This document shows positions 14,507 to 22,324 of a DNA stretch of 64,000 nt, one piece after another. How positions within the stretch are numbered: position 1 is the stretch's first letter; each line of letters starts with the position of its first letter. The notes under the pieces are model-generated. The model made no database searches. It was not told the DNA's origin and worked only from the letters and a program-made list of their open reading frames with translations. This stretch comes from a virus. The DNA lies in IMG/VR virus record IMGVR_UViG_3300030117_007612, positions 1 through 64,000 of that record; one strand, given 5' to 3'. Made by a program: the position numbers and the translations under genes.

Positions 14507-15522
14507 AATTATTATTTGAAAATTGGCGAAAATTTATAGATGAAGAGATTGAGATCCCTGCGCACCTTAAAAGAACTGTATATCGATTAGATGATGATCT
14601 TGACAAGGCTGAATATCAAGAAATAAAGGATGCTGTAAGTTATTTTATTGATTTAGCAAATGAATCCGCGCCATTAAAAAAGTACGAAGAGCTTACCGGT
14701 GCTCAACAAAAAATTGTGCAAGCTATGGGACTATGGACCGGAGGATATTACAGTGTATTAAGAAATCTGGATAGCCCTGAAGAAAGGATGTTTATGACTC
14801 AATCTCCCACGATTAGCAAAAGAAAAATGCAAAGAATGCAAGACGAAACACAACAGGTGCCTGTTCAATTTGGTAATTTCTCGGTTCAACAATCAGCGAA
14901 ATTTAAAATTACGCCGAGGTCACTAGATCAATCTTTTAAATTATTATACATTATTGCTCAATTAGAAATTCCAGAATCATTTCGAAAGCCATTATATAGA
15001 GGGCTAAGCCTTAATAAAAAACAATTTCGTAATTTCATTAACAGCAAAAAACCAATATTTCACGGTAACCTTCAATCGTGGACAACCGAGGGCAAAAGAG
15101 CCATTGATTATTCGAACCCTAAAGTAGCCGCCGAACACAATCGTGTTGCTGTGGTGCTTGAAATTGAAAGTCCAATCACCGGTACGCCAATAATGGGAGT
15201 TTCACATTTTAAAAGAGAAGCTGAAATTTTAAAAGCCGGTTCATTAAGTGTTTTAAGCTATAGTGAAGAAAAAAATAAAGATGGGCTTCCCTATTATCGT
15301 GTTAAAGTAAAGGAGGTTAATATACCTCCTGAAAAAACTATCTTAGATAAAATAAAAACAACAGCGAAGAATCTCTTTACCTCTAAAAGAAAATTTGGTG
15401 GGGGCGCAGGCGCTGAAGAGTATATTGCACCAAAATACGGAATGCAGATAAGTAACATTCTTAGTCCTAAATATTTAAAAGAGCTAAATACTGGAGATTG
15501 TACAAATGAAACTTATAATTGA
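14503..15522 (+). CDS. leader-bearing ADP-ribosyltransferase (Alt-like in concept)
   Basis: 339 aa. Leader [14 protein letters not shown] with I-x-E at 12-14. The C-terminal half carries the R-S-ExE triad of arginine-type ADP-ribosyltransferases: 'LYRGLS' (Arg near 167), 'LQSWTTE' (Ser near 192) and 'KREAEILKAGS' (E-x-E near 240-242), the last in the expected position before a beta strand. T4 Alt is also head-packaged, carries a capsid-targeting sequence and ADP-ribosylates host RNA polymerase. The same injected-toxin role is inferred here. The target is unknown. Its last 17 bases overlap the next gene. Confidence 0.8.
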   Translation: MKLLFENWRKFIDEEIEIPAHLKRTVYRLDDDLDKAEYQEIKDAVSYFIDLANESAPLKKYEELTGAQQKIVQAMGLWTGGYYSVLRNLDSPEERMFMTQSPTISKRKMQRMQDETQQVPVQFGNFSVQQSAKFKITPRSLDQSFKLLYIIAQLEIPESFRKPLYRGLSLNKKQFRNFINSKKPIFHGNLQSWTTEGKRAIDYSNPKVAAEHNRVAVVLEIESPITGTPIMGVSHFKREAEILKAGSLSVLSYSEEKNKDGLPYYRVKVKEVNIPPEKTILDKIKTTAKNLFTSKRKFGGGAGAEEYIAPKYGMQISNILSPKYLKELNTGDCTNETYN

Positions 15523-16639
15523 AAACTGGCGAACGTTCGCAAATAACCGATCGGGCGACGATCAAATTATTAACGAAGCCATGGAATTATGTAGAACGTA
15601 TAAAAAAGGTCTACTGATCCCTAAAAACAAAAATCAAAGAATGTTTTTAGAACAATTGCAGGAAATGTTAACTCTTCTTGAGCAAGGCGAAATTACGCGT
15701 CGTCAATTTGCTAAAGGTATGGCCGGCGGTGCTGCTATTGGTTTAGGAGGTTCCGCCATGGCAGGACTTGCCCGGGCAGGCGGAAAGGAAAAAACAAAAG
15801 CAGCCCCGGCCGCTAGCGGCGATATAGGGAGCACCGGAGCGAAAGTCGCCAAAGGCGCAGTTGGACTAGCCATTCAAGGAATCGTTGGAGCATTTGATCT
15901 TATTACAATGGGCGTTGAAAATTTTGTAACTCAATGTTACATTGATTTTTTGAGACGAAGAAAGGCCCCGCTTACTAAGTCAGACTTAGATCAAGATTTA
16001 ATCGACTGTCTTAAAATTATTGCGGAAGACTTTAAAAGATCTAGGAAATCCCGAAGAGACCAGTGGGGATCTGACAGGGATTACGCGAGGGTTGCTAAAT
16101 CTAAAATGTATATTGAAAGATTTGGTGAGGAAAGCCCGGGCACCTATAACATGCAAAAAAATATGGAAGGAGCTTGGTCGATTGCGGATAGCTTGACGTC
16201 TACCGATCCTTTAAATAACATTTTTAATACCCTCACTCACGTTAATATTACTCTAAAAGGAGAAACGGTCCAGTTTAGAGATATATACGATTTTAATCCA
16301 GCTGTTAACATACTGGGTGCCGACCAAGCAAAAAAAACCCGGGGCGCCCGTGAAAATAAAGCTTTTTTTCAAAATCCTGATAATTTCGTCGAATTTGCAA
16401 AAAGCGCTGTTAAGGGGAATTTGAGAGTTTATCGTGGTAGAAGACAAGGATGGATTGAGGTGGGTTTTTTCTCGCGCGCCGCAATTGAGAATTTGTCAAG
16501 ATTTTATATTGGCTTGTTTAATTATCCCGGATATAAAGTAAATATTGAAATACCAACTCTACAAGCTGAGCCATTCAGGGGTCGCGGCATGGTAGCGAAA
16601 GCGATGGACTGGTGGCAGGATGAAGGCGGAAAAATTTAA
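15506..16639 (+). CDS. leader-bearing protein with internal Tat-like hydrophobic segment
   Basis: 377 aa. The leader is MKLIIENWRTFAN, but the residue 12-14 cleavage motif is missing. I-N-E at 22-24 and L-L-E at 57-59 are alternative sites. Residues 64-90 read 'TRRQFAKGMAGGAAIGLG' plus an Ala/Gly run, a good match to a twin-arginine (RRxFxK) signal. A second glycophobic stretch lies about 110-135. The remaining 240 residues are alpha/beta with no recognised enzyme. A membrane-active or exported injected protein is my inference. Confidence 0.6.
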   Translation: MKLIIENWRTFANNRSGDDQIINEAMELCRTYKKGLLIPKNKNQRMFLEQLQEMLTLLEQGEITRRQFAKGMAGGAAIGLGGSAMAGLARAGGKEKTKAAPAASGDIGSTGAKVAKGAVGLAIQGIVGAFDLITMGVENFVTQCYIDFLRRRKAPLTKSDLDQDLIDCLKIIAEDFKRSRKSRRDQWGSDRDYARVAKSKMYIERFGEESPGTYNMQKNMEGAWSIADSLTSTDPLNNIFNTLTHVNITLKGETVQFRDIYDFNPAVNILGADQAKKTRGARENKAFFQNPDNFVEFAKSAVKGNLRVYRGRRQGWIEVGFFSRAAIENLSRFYIGLFNYPGYKVNIEIPTLQAEPFRGRGMVAKAMDWWQDEGGKI

Positions 16640-16646
16640 ATATTTG

Positions 16647-16675
16647 TTGCACTTTATCTAATACAGTGTTATAAT
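16647..16675 (+). promoter_or_regulatory. sigma70-like promoter
   Basis: TTGCAC (16647-16652), 17-base spacer, TATAAT (16670-16675), then GTATAGCTATACAGGGAGG before the ATG at 16704. The TATAGCTATA is an inverted repeat that overlaps the likely transcript start and could be an operator. Confidence 0.75.
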
Positions 16676-16703
16676 GATTGTATAGCTATACAGGGAGGCT
16701 ATT

Positions 16704-17513
16704 ATGATCAAAAAATGCATGTTTTTTCTAGCTCTAGGTTTTGCAGCGCTAGCGGCTAGTTCACCATTTATTGTGCACGATTTGGCACAGTTGGGACATA
16801 AAAGCAGATGGTCGACTTTTGACAAAGTCAGAGTTAAATCTTATTTTGAACCTCTTGGACTTGCAGGGTCACTTGTTCCTCCGATTGGGCCGGCCAAGGG
16901 TATTCACCATGTTTCAAGCTTGGGTGACGCATACTTTGATGGTGACTTACCAAAAAAATCAACCATGAATTTTCTTCGAGAAGTGGTCATGACATCGCCG
17001 GGAAACGGAAAAGCCGGCAACGACTTCAAAAGTCGATTTATGCGCCACGAACAAATTGCCGTTTCATCTGGGAAAAAAGTACACATCAGCAATATTACAC
17101 AAGCGGTACCTTTTCATAGATATGGTCTTCCGTTTGTCGATCATTTTGCTATTACAATGAGAACTGACATCATCGATGGCAAACCAAAGAGTTCATTTAT
17201 AGTGTGGGGTCTGGGTGTGATTGCCGATCATCGCAACCCTAGCAATCTGGGGCCGCAATATGATCATGTTGCTAAAATTTTAAACCTTGAAGGCGGAGAT
17301 CTTATTAGGTGGACATGTAATCTTGAGCGCGAGGGTCTCGCTAAGCCTTATTGGGTTTTAATTACAGAAAACGATGAGACCTCCAAATTCAGTCACGAAG
17401 CAGTTCGAAAAAGGCCTAGTCAACGAAAAGGTGAATGGCACACCACGACTCGTTTGTTACACAAATCAGGCAAAGGCATGTCCGTAAGTCAGCTTTATAA
17501 TACGCTCTTTTAG
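16704..17513 (+). CDS. exported protein of unknown function
   Basis: 269 aa with its own promoter and a GGGAGG ribosome-binding site. Signal peptide about 1-20 (basic KK then hydrophobic FFLALGFAALAAS). The mature domain is rich in His and Gly, with 'AKGIHHVSSLGDAYFDGD', 'SRFMRHEQIAVSS' and 'VWGLGVIADHRN', which could bind metal, but no family is recognised. It lacks the leader of its neighbours and interrupts their series, so it is probably a separately regulated early gene. Confidence 0.6.
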   Translation: MIKKCMFFLALGFAALAASSPFIVHDLAQLGHKSRWSTFDKVRVKSYFEPLGLAGSLVPPIGPAKGIHHVSSLGDAYFDGDLPKKSTMNFLREVVMTSPGNGKAGNDFKSRFMRHEQIAVSSGKKVHISNITQAVPFHRYGLPFVDHFAITMRTDIIDGKPKSSFIVWGLGVIADHRNPSNLGPQYDHVAKILNLEGGDLIRWTCNLEREGLAKPYWVLITENDETSKFSHEAVRKRPSQRKGEWHTTTRLLHKSGKGMSVSQLYNTLF

Positions 17514-17535
17514 TATTTAAAAACTATATATTATC

Positions 17536-18306
17536 ATGAAACTCTTATTTGAAAATTGGCGAGAGTTCTTGGTAGAACGAGCCACATATATATCAAGTCT
17601 TCAACAAGCTTATCAAGTTTTAGGTCTTGAACCCGGATCTTCAGAATCTGAAGTTAAGAAAGCGTATCGTAAGTTAGCCATGGCCAATCATCCGGATCTC
17701 AATCCTTCACCAGAAGCAAGGGAGACCTTCGAAAAAGCATCAGAGGCTTATGAGGCAATTACATTTAAGGGCCCCGGTAGCTTTCCGTACAAGAGGGGTG
17801 GCGCTGGTGGCCCTGCCGGCGGAACAGATATAGCTAGCATGTGGAAAAACACAGGGCCCGAAGGAATATCAGTGCTAGCTAGTATCAGACAAATAATGAA
17901 CATTGTTTCTCAAGCAATTGAAACTAATCAATCTGTTAAAGTTGCAGGTATTAGTGTACCAGCTAAATTAATAATTGATCGTAATGACTATAGCAATCTT
18001 CTAAACTTTATGCGAAATTATCAATATGAATATTTAAGGGGTATGATGGGCGCTCAAGATTTTGTCAATAATAAAATACTAAATACCCTTAAAACTGTTT
18101 CAATAAGCCCAAAATTTGGATCAGGAAAGCAAGATTTACAAAATTTTGTGGACGTGATGAAAAGAATTGTCCCAGCAGAAGAAACAAAGAAAGAGCCAAC
18201 AGCTGCAGATACTCCCAAACCAAAAACGACAACTTCTCAAAAAACTAAAAGTGCTGATATACCGCCCGAAGACATTGAAATGATGAGAAATATGGGAATT
18301 CTTTAA
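17536..18306 (+). CDS. leader-bearing J-domain (DnaJ-like) protein
   Basis: 256 aa. Leader [14 protein letters not shown] (L-x-E at 12-14). Residues 23-78 are a J domain: '[23 protein letters not shown]' with the invariant H-P-D at 52-54 and a helix IV '[11 protein letters not shown]'. A Gly-rich linker (about 80-95) follows, as in DnaJ, but no zinc-finger or C-terminal DnaJ domains. The C-terminal 150 residues are unknown. J domains stimulate Hsp70 ATPase. A head-packaged copy could engage host DnaK at once after injection. Confidence 0.85.
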   Translation: MKLLFENWREFLVERATYISSLQQAYQVLGLEPGSSESEVKKAYRKLAMANHPDLNPSPEARETFEKASEAYEAITFKGPGSFPYKRGGAGGPAGGTDIASMWKNTGPEGISVLASIRQIMNIVSQAIETNQSVKVAGISVPAKLIIDRNDYSNLLNFMRNYQYEYLRGMMGAQDFVNNKILNTLKTVSISPKFGSGKQDLQNFVDVMKRIVPAEETKKEPTAADTPKPKTTTSQKTKSADIPPEDIEMMRNMGIL

Positions 18307-18312
18307 TGTCTT

Positions 18313-18795
18313 ATGAAGCTATTACTTGAAAATTGGCGAAAGTATTTAGACGAAGTTGAGAGATTTCCAGATATCGCTACAGCGCAAGACGAGATCCAGC
18401 AAAGTCTAGACTATTTTTATCAAGATCACGCACCAAGTAAAGGTCAGCGAAGAGAGTTAGGCGAGTGGAAAGGGCACCAAATGGTAGCCTTTGATTTGCC
18501 GGGAGATACTATACTTTTCTTTGCAGTTGACAAACAAGACAGGGCAAGAGCCTATGTCGGCGTAGATCCCTTTCAGGATAGTTATTCTGTGGGCAATGTT
18601 CGTAAAACCAAGGGTGGTGGATTTTACACAACCGATCTGTACAAATGGTTAGTCGAACAGTTTGGAACATTATACAGTGATAATAAACAAACCACCGCCG
18701 GTGAAGGTATTTGGCGAAGACTGCAACAAGATCCAGAGGTAAATGTTGAAGAACCAAGCGAAGAAACTGGCGGGCGGTGGAGATTAACCAAATGA
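18313..18795 (+). CDS. leader-bearing protein with possible acetyltransferase-like fold
   Basis: 160 aa. Leader MKLLLENWRKYLDE (L-x-E at 12-14). The body is alpha/beta: 'MVAFDLPGDTILFFAVDKQDRARAYVGVDPF' followed by 'WLVEQFGTLYSDNKQTTAGEGIWRRLQQDPEV'. The 'SDxxQTxxGxxIWxRL' end recalls GNAT-like phage proteins that modify or copy host factors. I cannot see the full acetyl-CoA loop, so the class is tentative. ATGA overlap with 18792. Confidence 0.6.
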   Translation: MKLLLENWRKYLDEVERFPDIATAQDEIQQSLDYFYQDHAPSKGQRRELGEWKGHQMVAFDLPGDTILFFAVDKQDRARAYVGVDPFQDSYSVGNVRKTKGGGFYTTDLYKWLVEQFGTLYSDNKQTTAGEGIWRRLQQDPEVNVEEPSEETGGRWRLTK

Positions 18796-19481
18796 AACTC
18801 CTATTTGAAAATTGGAGAAAGTTTATTACGGAGGTGGAAGAACCCATCACAACCCTTCGTATATTCGACTTCGATGAAACAATAGCCCATACGAGGTCAG
18901 AAACGCGCGTTACAGCGCCTAATGGCTCAAGTGCCACCCTACGTGACCAAAAAGAATTTGAAAGCTACATGCAGGCTGCAGCAAAGAAAGAGGGGATATC
19001 TACTTTTGACCCCGTTTCTGAACTACAAAGAGTTGGCTATCAAATAGATTTAAGTGATTTTGCAATTGTTAAAGATCCGGATGAAATCACTGTTGTTACA
19101 AGCATTATTAAAGATTTTCCGGCTGATTCTAAAACATATATTATGACAGCAAGACGAGGACAATCGCTTGGTCCAATTATGGAGTATCTTGATGAAATTG
19201 GTATTGATTCGTCAAACGTTAGACCAATTGCAACACAAGGGGAGTCTAAGGGCGATGTAATGGTAACGATGCTTAGACAAAAAATTATGCCCGATGGCAA
19301 ATCAAACATTAATCGAATTGAATACTATGAAGATTCTCAAAAAAATATTGATGATGTTTTACAAAAAGTTTGTTCAAATAAAGATATCGACCATCTTAAG
19401 CCTGACAATTTTGAATTAATAATTTATAAAGTCAAAAATGTTGCTGGTCAATATGTGCTGCAAAAGATTGAATGCGAATAA
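18792..19481 (+). CDS. leader-bearing HAD-superfamily phosphatase
   Basis: 229 aa from the ATG at 18792, which places the leader [14 protein letters not shown] (I-x-E at 12-14) at the N-terminus; the frame itself opens five codons earlier. HAD motif I 'IFDFDETIAHT' (about 24-34), motif II 'YIMTARRG' (about 115), and motif IV 'YYEDSQKNID' (about 180) are present, so it is a complete Mg-dependent phosphohydrolase core. Similar domains occur as 3'-phosphatases in phage polynucleotide kinases. Substrate unknown. Confidence 0.8.
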   Translation: MKLLFENWRKFITEVEEPITTLRIFDFDETIAHTRSETRVTAPNGSSATLRDQKEFESYMQAAAKKEGISTFDPVSELQRVGYQIDLSDFAIVKDPDEITVVTSIIKDFPADSKTYIMTARRGQSLGPIMEYLDEIGIDSSNVRPIATQGESKGDVMVTMLRQKIMPDGKSNINRIEYYEDSQKNIDDVLQKVCSNKDIDHLKPDNFELIIYKVKNVAGQYVLQKIECE

Positions 19482-19498
19482 AGAAACTAATTATTGTT

Positions 19499-19945
19499 AT
19501 GCACTACATCTCCAAGTGGAAACAATTTTTAATGGTTGAAGACGACATGGATAGCCACGAGGTCGCAAAAGCTGTTATCATTACTTCGGATAACAAAGTA
19601 TTGATACTTAAAAGATCCGAATATATGGCTGAGTATGCAGAGGAGTGGGATTTGCCCGGAGGGCATCTAAAAGAATCAGAAAAGATGGAAATTGGTCTAG
19701 ACCGCGAAGTTGAAGAAGAGACTGGGTTAAAGATTGGACCCTTCGATCATGAAAAAATAATTACAATAGATAATTTACATTTTTATTTAATACGTTATAA
19801 TAAATCCAGCGATCAAATTAATATTGAAATTAGCGATGAGCACACTGATTTTGCCTTTATAAGTCAAGAAGAATTACAAAATTTCAACATTTCAGACAAA
19901 TTTATGGGAGTGATAAATAAATCAATGGGCTTTGATGATGAATGA
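19499..19945 (+). CDS. Nudix hydrolase with variant leader
   Basis: 148 aa from the ATG at 19499. The N-terminus MHYISKWKQFLMVE is a diverged form of the neighbouring leaders, with Glu at position 14 but Met in place of Ile/Leu at 12. The full Nudix box G-x5-E-x7-R-E-V-x-E-E-T-G-L is present at about residues 56-78 ('GGHLKESEK', 'REVEEETGL'). Nudix enzymes cleave nucleoside diphosphate-linked compounds such as ADP-ribose, NADH or capped RNA. Pairing with the ADP-ribosyltransferase at 14503 is suggestive. Confidence 0.85.
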   Translation: MHYISKWKQFLMVEDDMDSHEVAKAVIITSDNKVLILKRSEYMAEYAEEWDLPGGHLKESEKMEIGLDREVEEETGLKIGPFDHEKIITIDNLHFYLIRYNKSSDQINIEISDEHTDFAFISQEELQNFNISDKFMGVINKSMGFDDE

Positions 19946-19991
19946 TGTCTGATATCACTATTTAATATTAGTTTATTGGAGGACATATACC

Positions 19992-20321
19992 ATGCCGAAC
20001 AATTCAAATAATGGATGGAATGAATATTCCAGACTCGTTCTTGAACAACTCGAAGCTTTAAGTATGGGAATTGATTCAATTAGGCTTGAACTTCAGGCTG
20101 TAAATCAAGAGTTAATAATCATAAAAGCCAAAGAAGATAAGGTAACTGAATTGAGAATATGGAAAGATAAGATTGACGAAGTGACTTCGCCGTCACAATT
20201 AAAGTCTTATCTCGATGACATTCAAGAACTAAAGGATTTTAAAACAAGGGCCATAACTATTTTCGCAGCTGCGCAAGCAGGGATGTTAGCCATACTCTCC
20301 TTGATGAAATACATGGGATAG
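19992..20321 (+). CDS. coiled-coil protein with C-terminal membrane anchor
   Basis: 109 aa, preceded by GGAGG. Coiled coil about 15-60 with regular Leu/Ile heptads, then a hydrophobic C-terminal helix about 86-107 (AITIFAAAQAGMLAILSLM). The layout resembles Xre-independent haemolysin/holin-like XhlA proteins and other small tail-anchored phage proteins. Function not established. Confidence 0.55.
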   Translation: MPNNSNNGWNEYSRLVLEQLEALSMGIDSIRLELQAVNQELIIIKAKEDKVTELRIWKDKIDEVTSPSQLKSYLDDIQELKDFKTRAITIFAAAQAGMLAILSLMKYMG

Positions 20322-20325
20322 CTCT

Positions 20326-20619
20326 ATGTCATCAAGAAAAAAAAAGTACGACTCTAAAAGGTTGCAACAAATTATTAATCAAATATCCGGAGATATTGAT
20401 CCTGATGCCGAAGAAATATTCCCAACTTATATCGTCAAAGGCACTGGCTATATGTGGTGCTATTCTCCTACTGCAAAAACAATGGTGAGAATACTTCGCG
20501 GCAGCAAAGCATACTTATTGCATGATTCATTGGATGATGAGGCACAAGCCATGGTCTTCGTCCCGTACGAAATTGTTAAAATTGATTTGGAAGATTTAGA
20601 AGAAATAGGATATAACTAA
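20326..20619 (+). CDS. hypothetical protein
   Basis: 97 aa. Basic N-terminal helix, then 'YIVKGTGYMWCYSPTAKTMVRILRGSKAYLLHD', cut here to 'YIVKGTGYMWCYSPTAKT', a probable beta-rich core, ending in an acidic tail. No family. TAATG overlap with the next gene. Confidence 0.5.
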   Translation: MSSRKKKYDSKRLQQIINQISGDIDPDAEEIFPTYIVKGTGYMWCYSPTAKTMVRILRGSKAYLLHDSLDDEAQAMVFVPYEIVKIDLEDLEEIGYN

Positions 20620-20747
20620 TGTTTTTTTCATTAAATGATTATTGGAAAGGAATTGCTCTTTTCTTATCGGCTTGGGTTTTTTATAACTTTACCGGTTTTG
20701 AGTTTACGGTTATAACGTTGTTAACGTTAATCTGGCTTAAAAAATAA
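20619..20747 (+). CDS. small membrane protein, 42 aa
   Basis: Starts within the TAATG overlap at 20619. Two short hydrophobic segments (about 10-22 and 27-40) end in WLKK. Likely an inner-membrane peptide. Confidence 0.45.
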   Translation: MFFSLNDYWKGIALFLSAWVFYNFTGFEFTVITLLTLIWLKK

Positions 20748-20750
20748 AAA

Positions 20751-20900
20751 ATGGCTAAAAAAAGAAAAAAGAGTAAAGAGAGAAACAATAAAGTCATTGT
20801 TGTGAACGTCACTAAAAACAAAACAAGAAAAATAAGAATCCTTGATTTTGACGAAAAAAAAAGTGAACCAAAACATGACAAAACAAATATTAATCAATAA
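20751..20900 (+). CDS. very basic small protein, 49 aa
   Basis: ATG at 20751, three bases after the previous stop. About one third Lys/Arg (MAKKRKKSKERNNK...TKNKTRKIRI), with one beta-like stretch VIVVNV. Probably nucleic-acid binding. Coding by position and overlap style only. Confidence 0.4.
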   Translation: MAKKRKKSKERNNKVIVVNVTKNKTRKIRILDFDEKKSEPKHDKTNINQ

Positions 20901-20938
20901 TCACGCCTAGTTATATAGCTTAATTAAGGTTTCTGGTT

Positions 20939-21205
20939 TTGATAAAGAAAGAATCATTTGGTAACGTCGCGGCGAAAGATATCGATCCCGGCGACTTGGT
21001 GCAGTGGTCTAAGTGGGATGATGATAAAAAGACTTACGATGAAAAATTTGGAATTGTCGTTTCTATTAACGAGCAAGTCCGCGGCAGTAGAATGGTTTCT
21101 GTTGCACGTGTTGTTCCACTTAATAACCCGAACGTTGAGCAAGATTTTTTTACTATGAGCCTTAAACTTGTATCAAAAGGTTCAAAAGGCACCAAAAAGA
21201 ACTAA
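20939..21205 (+). CDS. GDLV-family protein (SH3-like barrel inferred)
   Basis: 88 aa with a TTG start preceded by TTAAGG. 'DIDPGDLVQWSKW' (about 15-27), 'KFGIVVSINEQVRGSRMVSVARVVPL' and 'SLKLVSKGSKG' reproduce the family pattern with a longer middle loop. This is the only member in the A+T-rich central part. It lies next to the metallopeptidase gene. Confidence 0.6.
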   Translation: MIKKESFGNVAAKDIDPGDLVQWSKWDDDKKTYDEKFGIVVSINEQVRGSRMVSVARVVPLNNPNVEQDFFTMSLKLVSKGSKGTKKN

Positions 21206-21230
21206 TTATATTTGAATTTGAGGACAATTC

Positions 21231-21725
21231 ATGACCACTGATAAACATAATGACCTAAAGGAATTGATAAAGGATTTTTTACCATATGCACAAAAACGAA
21301 TGGGCTTTACAAAGAAGCCACGCGTACTCTTTAGAAGAGATAAAGAAAATGCGCAAAATGTACTTGGAAAAACCGCACACTATGATCCTCAATCTTTTAC
21401 TGTTGTTCTATACGTTCATGGTCGTCATCCAAAAGATATAATGAGGTCACTATCTCATGAATTAGTGCATCATGCACAAAATTGCCGCGGAGAGTTTGAT
21501 AAGCCCTCTATAGCCGGCGAACAAGGCTACGCACAGAAAGATCCACACTTGCGAGAAATGGAACGAGAAGCATACGAAGTAGGAAATATGTGTTTTAGAG
21601 ACTGGGAAGATAATTATAAGGTATCAGTGACTAATTATAGTGTTACTCAAGTGTCTTTATCTGAGTGGCGAAATCTGGAATTGAACAAACTAGTTACAGA
21701 AAGATTAGTAAAAGGAGTAAAATAA
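21231..21725 (+). CDS. zinc metallopeptidase-like protein
   Basis: 164 aa, preceded by TGAGGAC. 'SLSHELVHHAQN' at about residues 75-86 is an H-E-x-x-H zinc motif, and 'LREMEREAYEVG' about 30 residues later supplies a likely third Glu ligand, as in gluzincin-type peptidases. No signal peptide, so it acts inside the infected cell or virion. Its C-terminus ends 'LSEWRNLELNKLVTERL', a helix of the [L]-x-E type. Stop overlaps the next start. Confidence 0.75.
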   Translation: MTTDKHNDLKELIKDFLPYAQKRMGFTKKPRVLFRRDKENAQNVLGKTAHYDPQSFTVVLYVHGRHPKDIMRSLSHELVHHAQNCRGEFDKPSIAGEQGYAQKDPHLREMEREAYEVGNMCFRDWEDNYKVSVTNYSVTQVSLSEWRNLELNKLVTERLVKGVK

Positions 21726-22324
21726 TGAGTAACTTTGAGGATTGGAAAAATAAAGAGAGGGGTCAAATTTTAGCCAAAAAATTTGGATTAAAATTTGATT
21801 TAGACGCTCTTAGTGAAAACAAAAAGGAGTATGATTTAGATGAAAATGCAACAGATCGCGTTTTTGCACCTAATCATTATTGCGCGCATCATGTTAGATA
21901 TGAAGGGCGCGCCGGTCAAACTGTTGACCATAATTGGAATGAAGAACTCCAAGAAGTTACTCAATATGATATTAAATTTGAAGATGGGACTGTTGTCAGA
22001 GACGTGCCGGTTTCGGAGCTTGAAATCGTAGAGGCTAATTTGCCAGAGGGCCACGGAGGTGGTGGTCACCCACCCGCCAAGAGAGATTCCAAAAAGAAAA
22101 AGCCAATGGTTCAGGACAAGGATGATGTCGATGGCGATGGAGATACAGATGAAAAGGTTCCAGCATACGTCAAAAAAGGCGATGACAAAAAGAAGAAAAA
22201 GAAAAGTGGCAAGGTACCACCACAGTTTCAAAAACATGTAAAAGAAGAAACCGAATTAAAAGATTTAATCAGACAGCAAATTAAAATTGCTTTAGAGGAG
22301 ATAAAAAATGAACCCCAGACGTAG
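21725..22324 (+). CDS. hypothetical protein with SH3/Tudor-like segment and charged tail
   Basis: 199 aa from the ATG at 21725. 'DHNWNEELQEVTQYDIKFED' (about 60-82) and 'DVPVSELEIVEA' suggest a small beta barrel. Residues 115-185 are low-complexity with Gly/His, then Lys/Asp runs including 'DKDDVDGDGDTDEKVP', a Ca-binding-like D-x-D-x-D loop. The C-terminal helix 'ELKDLIRQQIKIALEEI' resembles those near cleavage motifs at 9204. A head-internal or scaffold-linked role is possible. Confidence 0.55.
   Translation: MSNFEDWKNKERGQILAKKFGLKFDLDALSENKKEYDLDENATDRVFAPNHYCAHHVRYEGRAGQTVDHNWNEELQEVTQYDIKFEDGTVVRDVPVSELEIVEANLPEGHGGGGHPPAKRDSKKKKPMVQDKDDVDGDGDTDEKVPAYVKKGDDKKKKKKSGKVPPQFQKHVKEETELKDLIRQQIKIALEEIKNEPQT

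Noticed and set aside
21836-22237. 133-codon minus-strand frame with hydrophobic content
   Set aside because: Fully antisense to the Lys/Asp-rich gene at 21725; hydrophobicity arises from complementing Lys codons.
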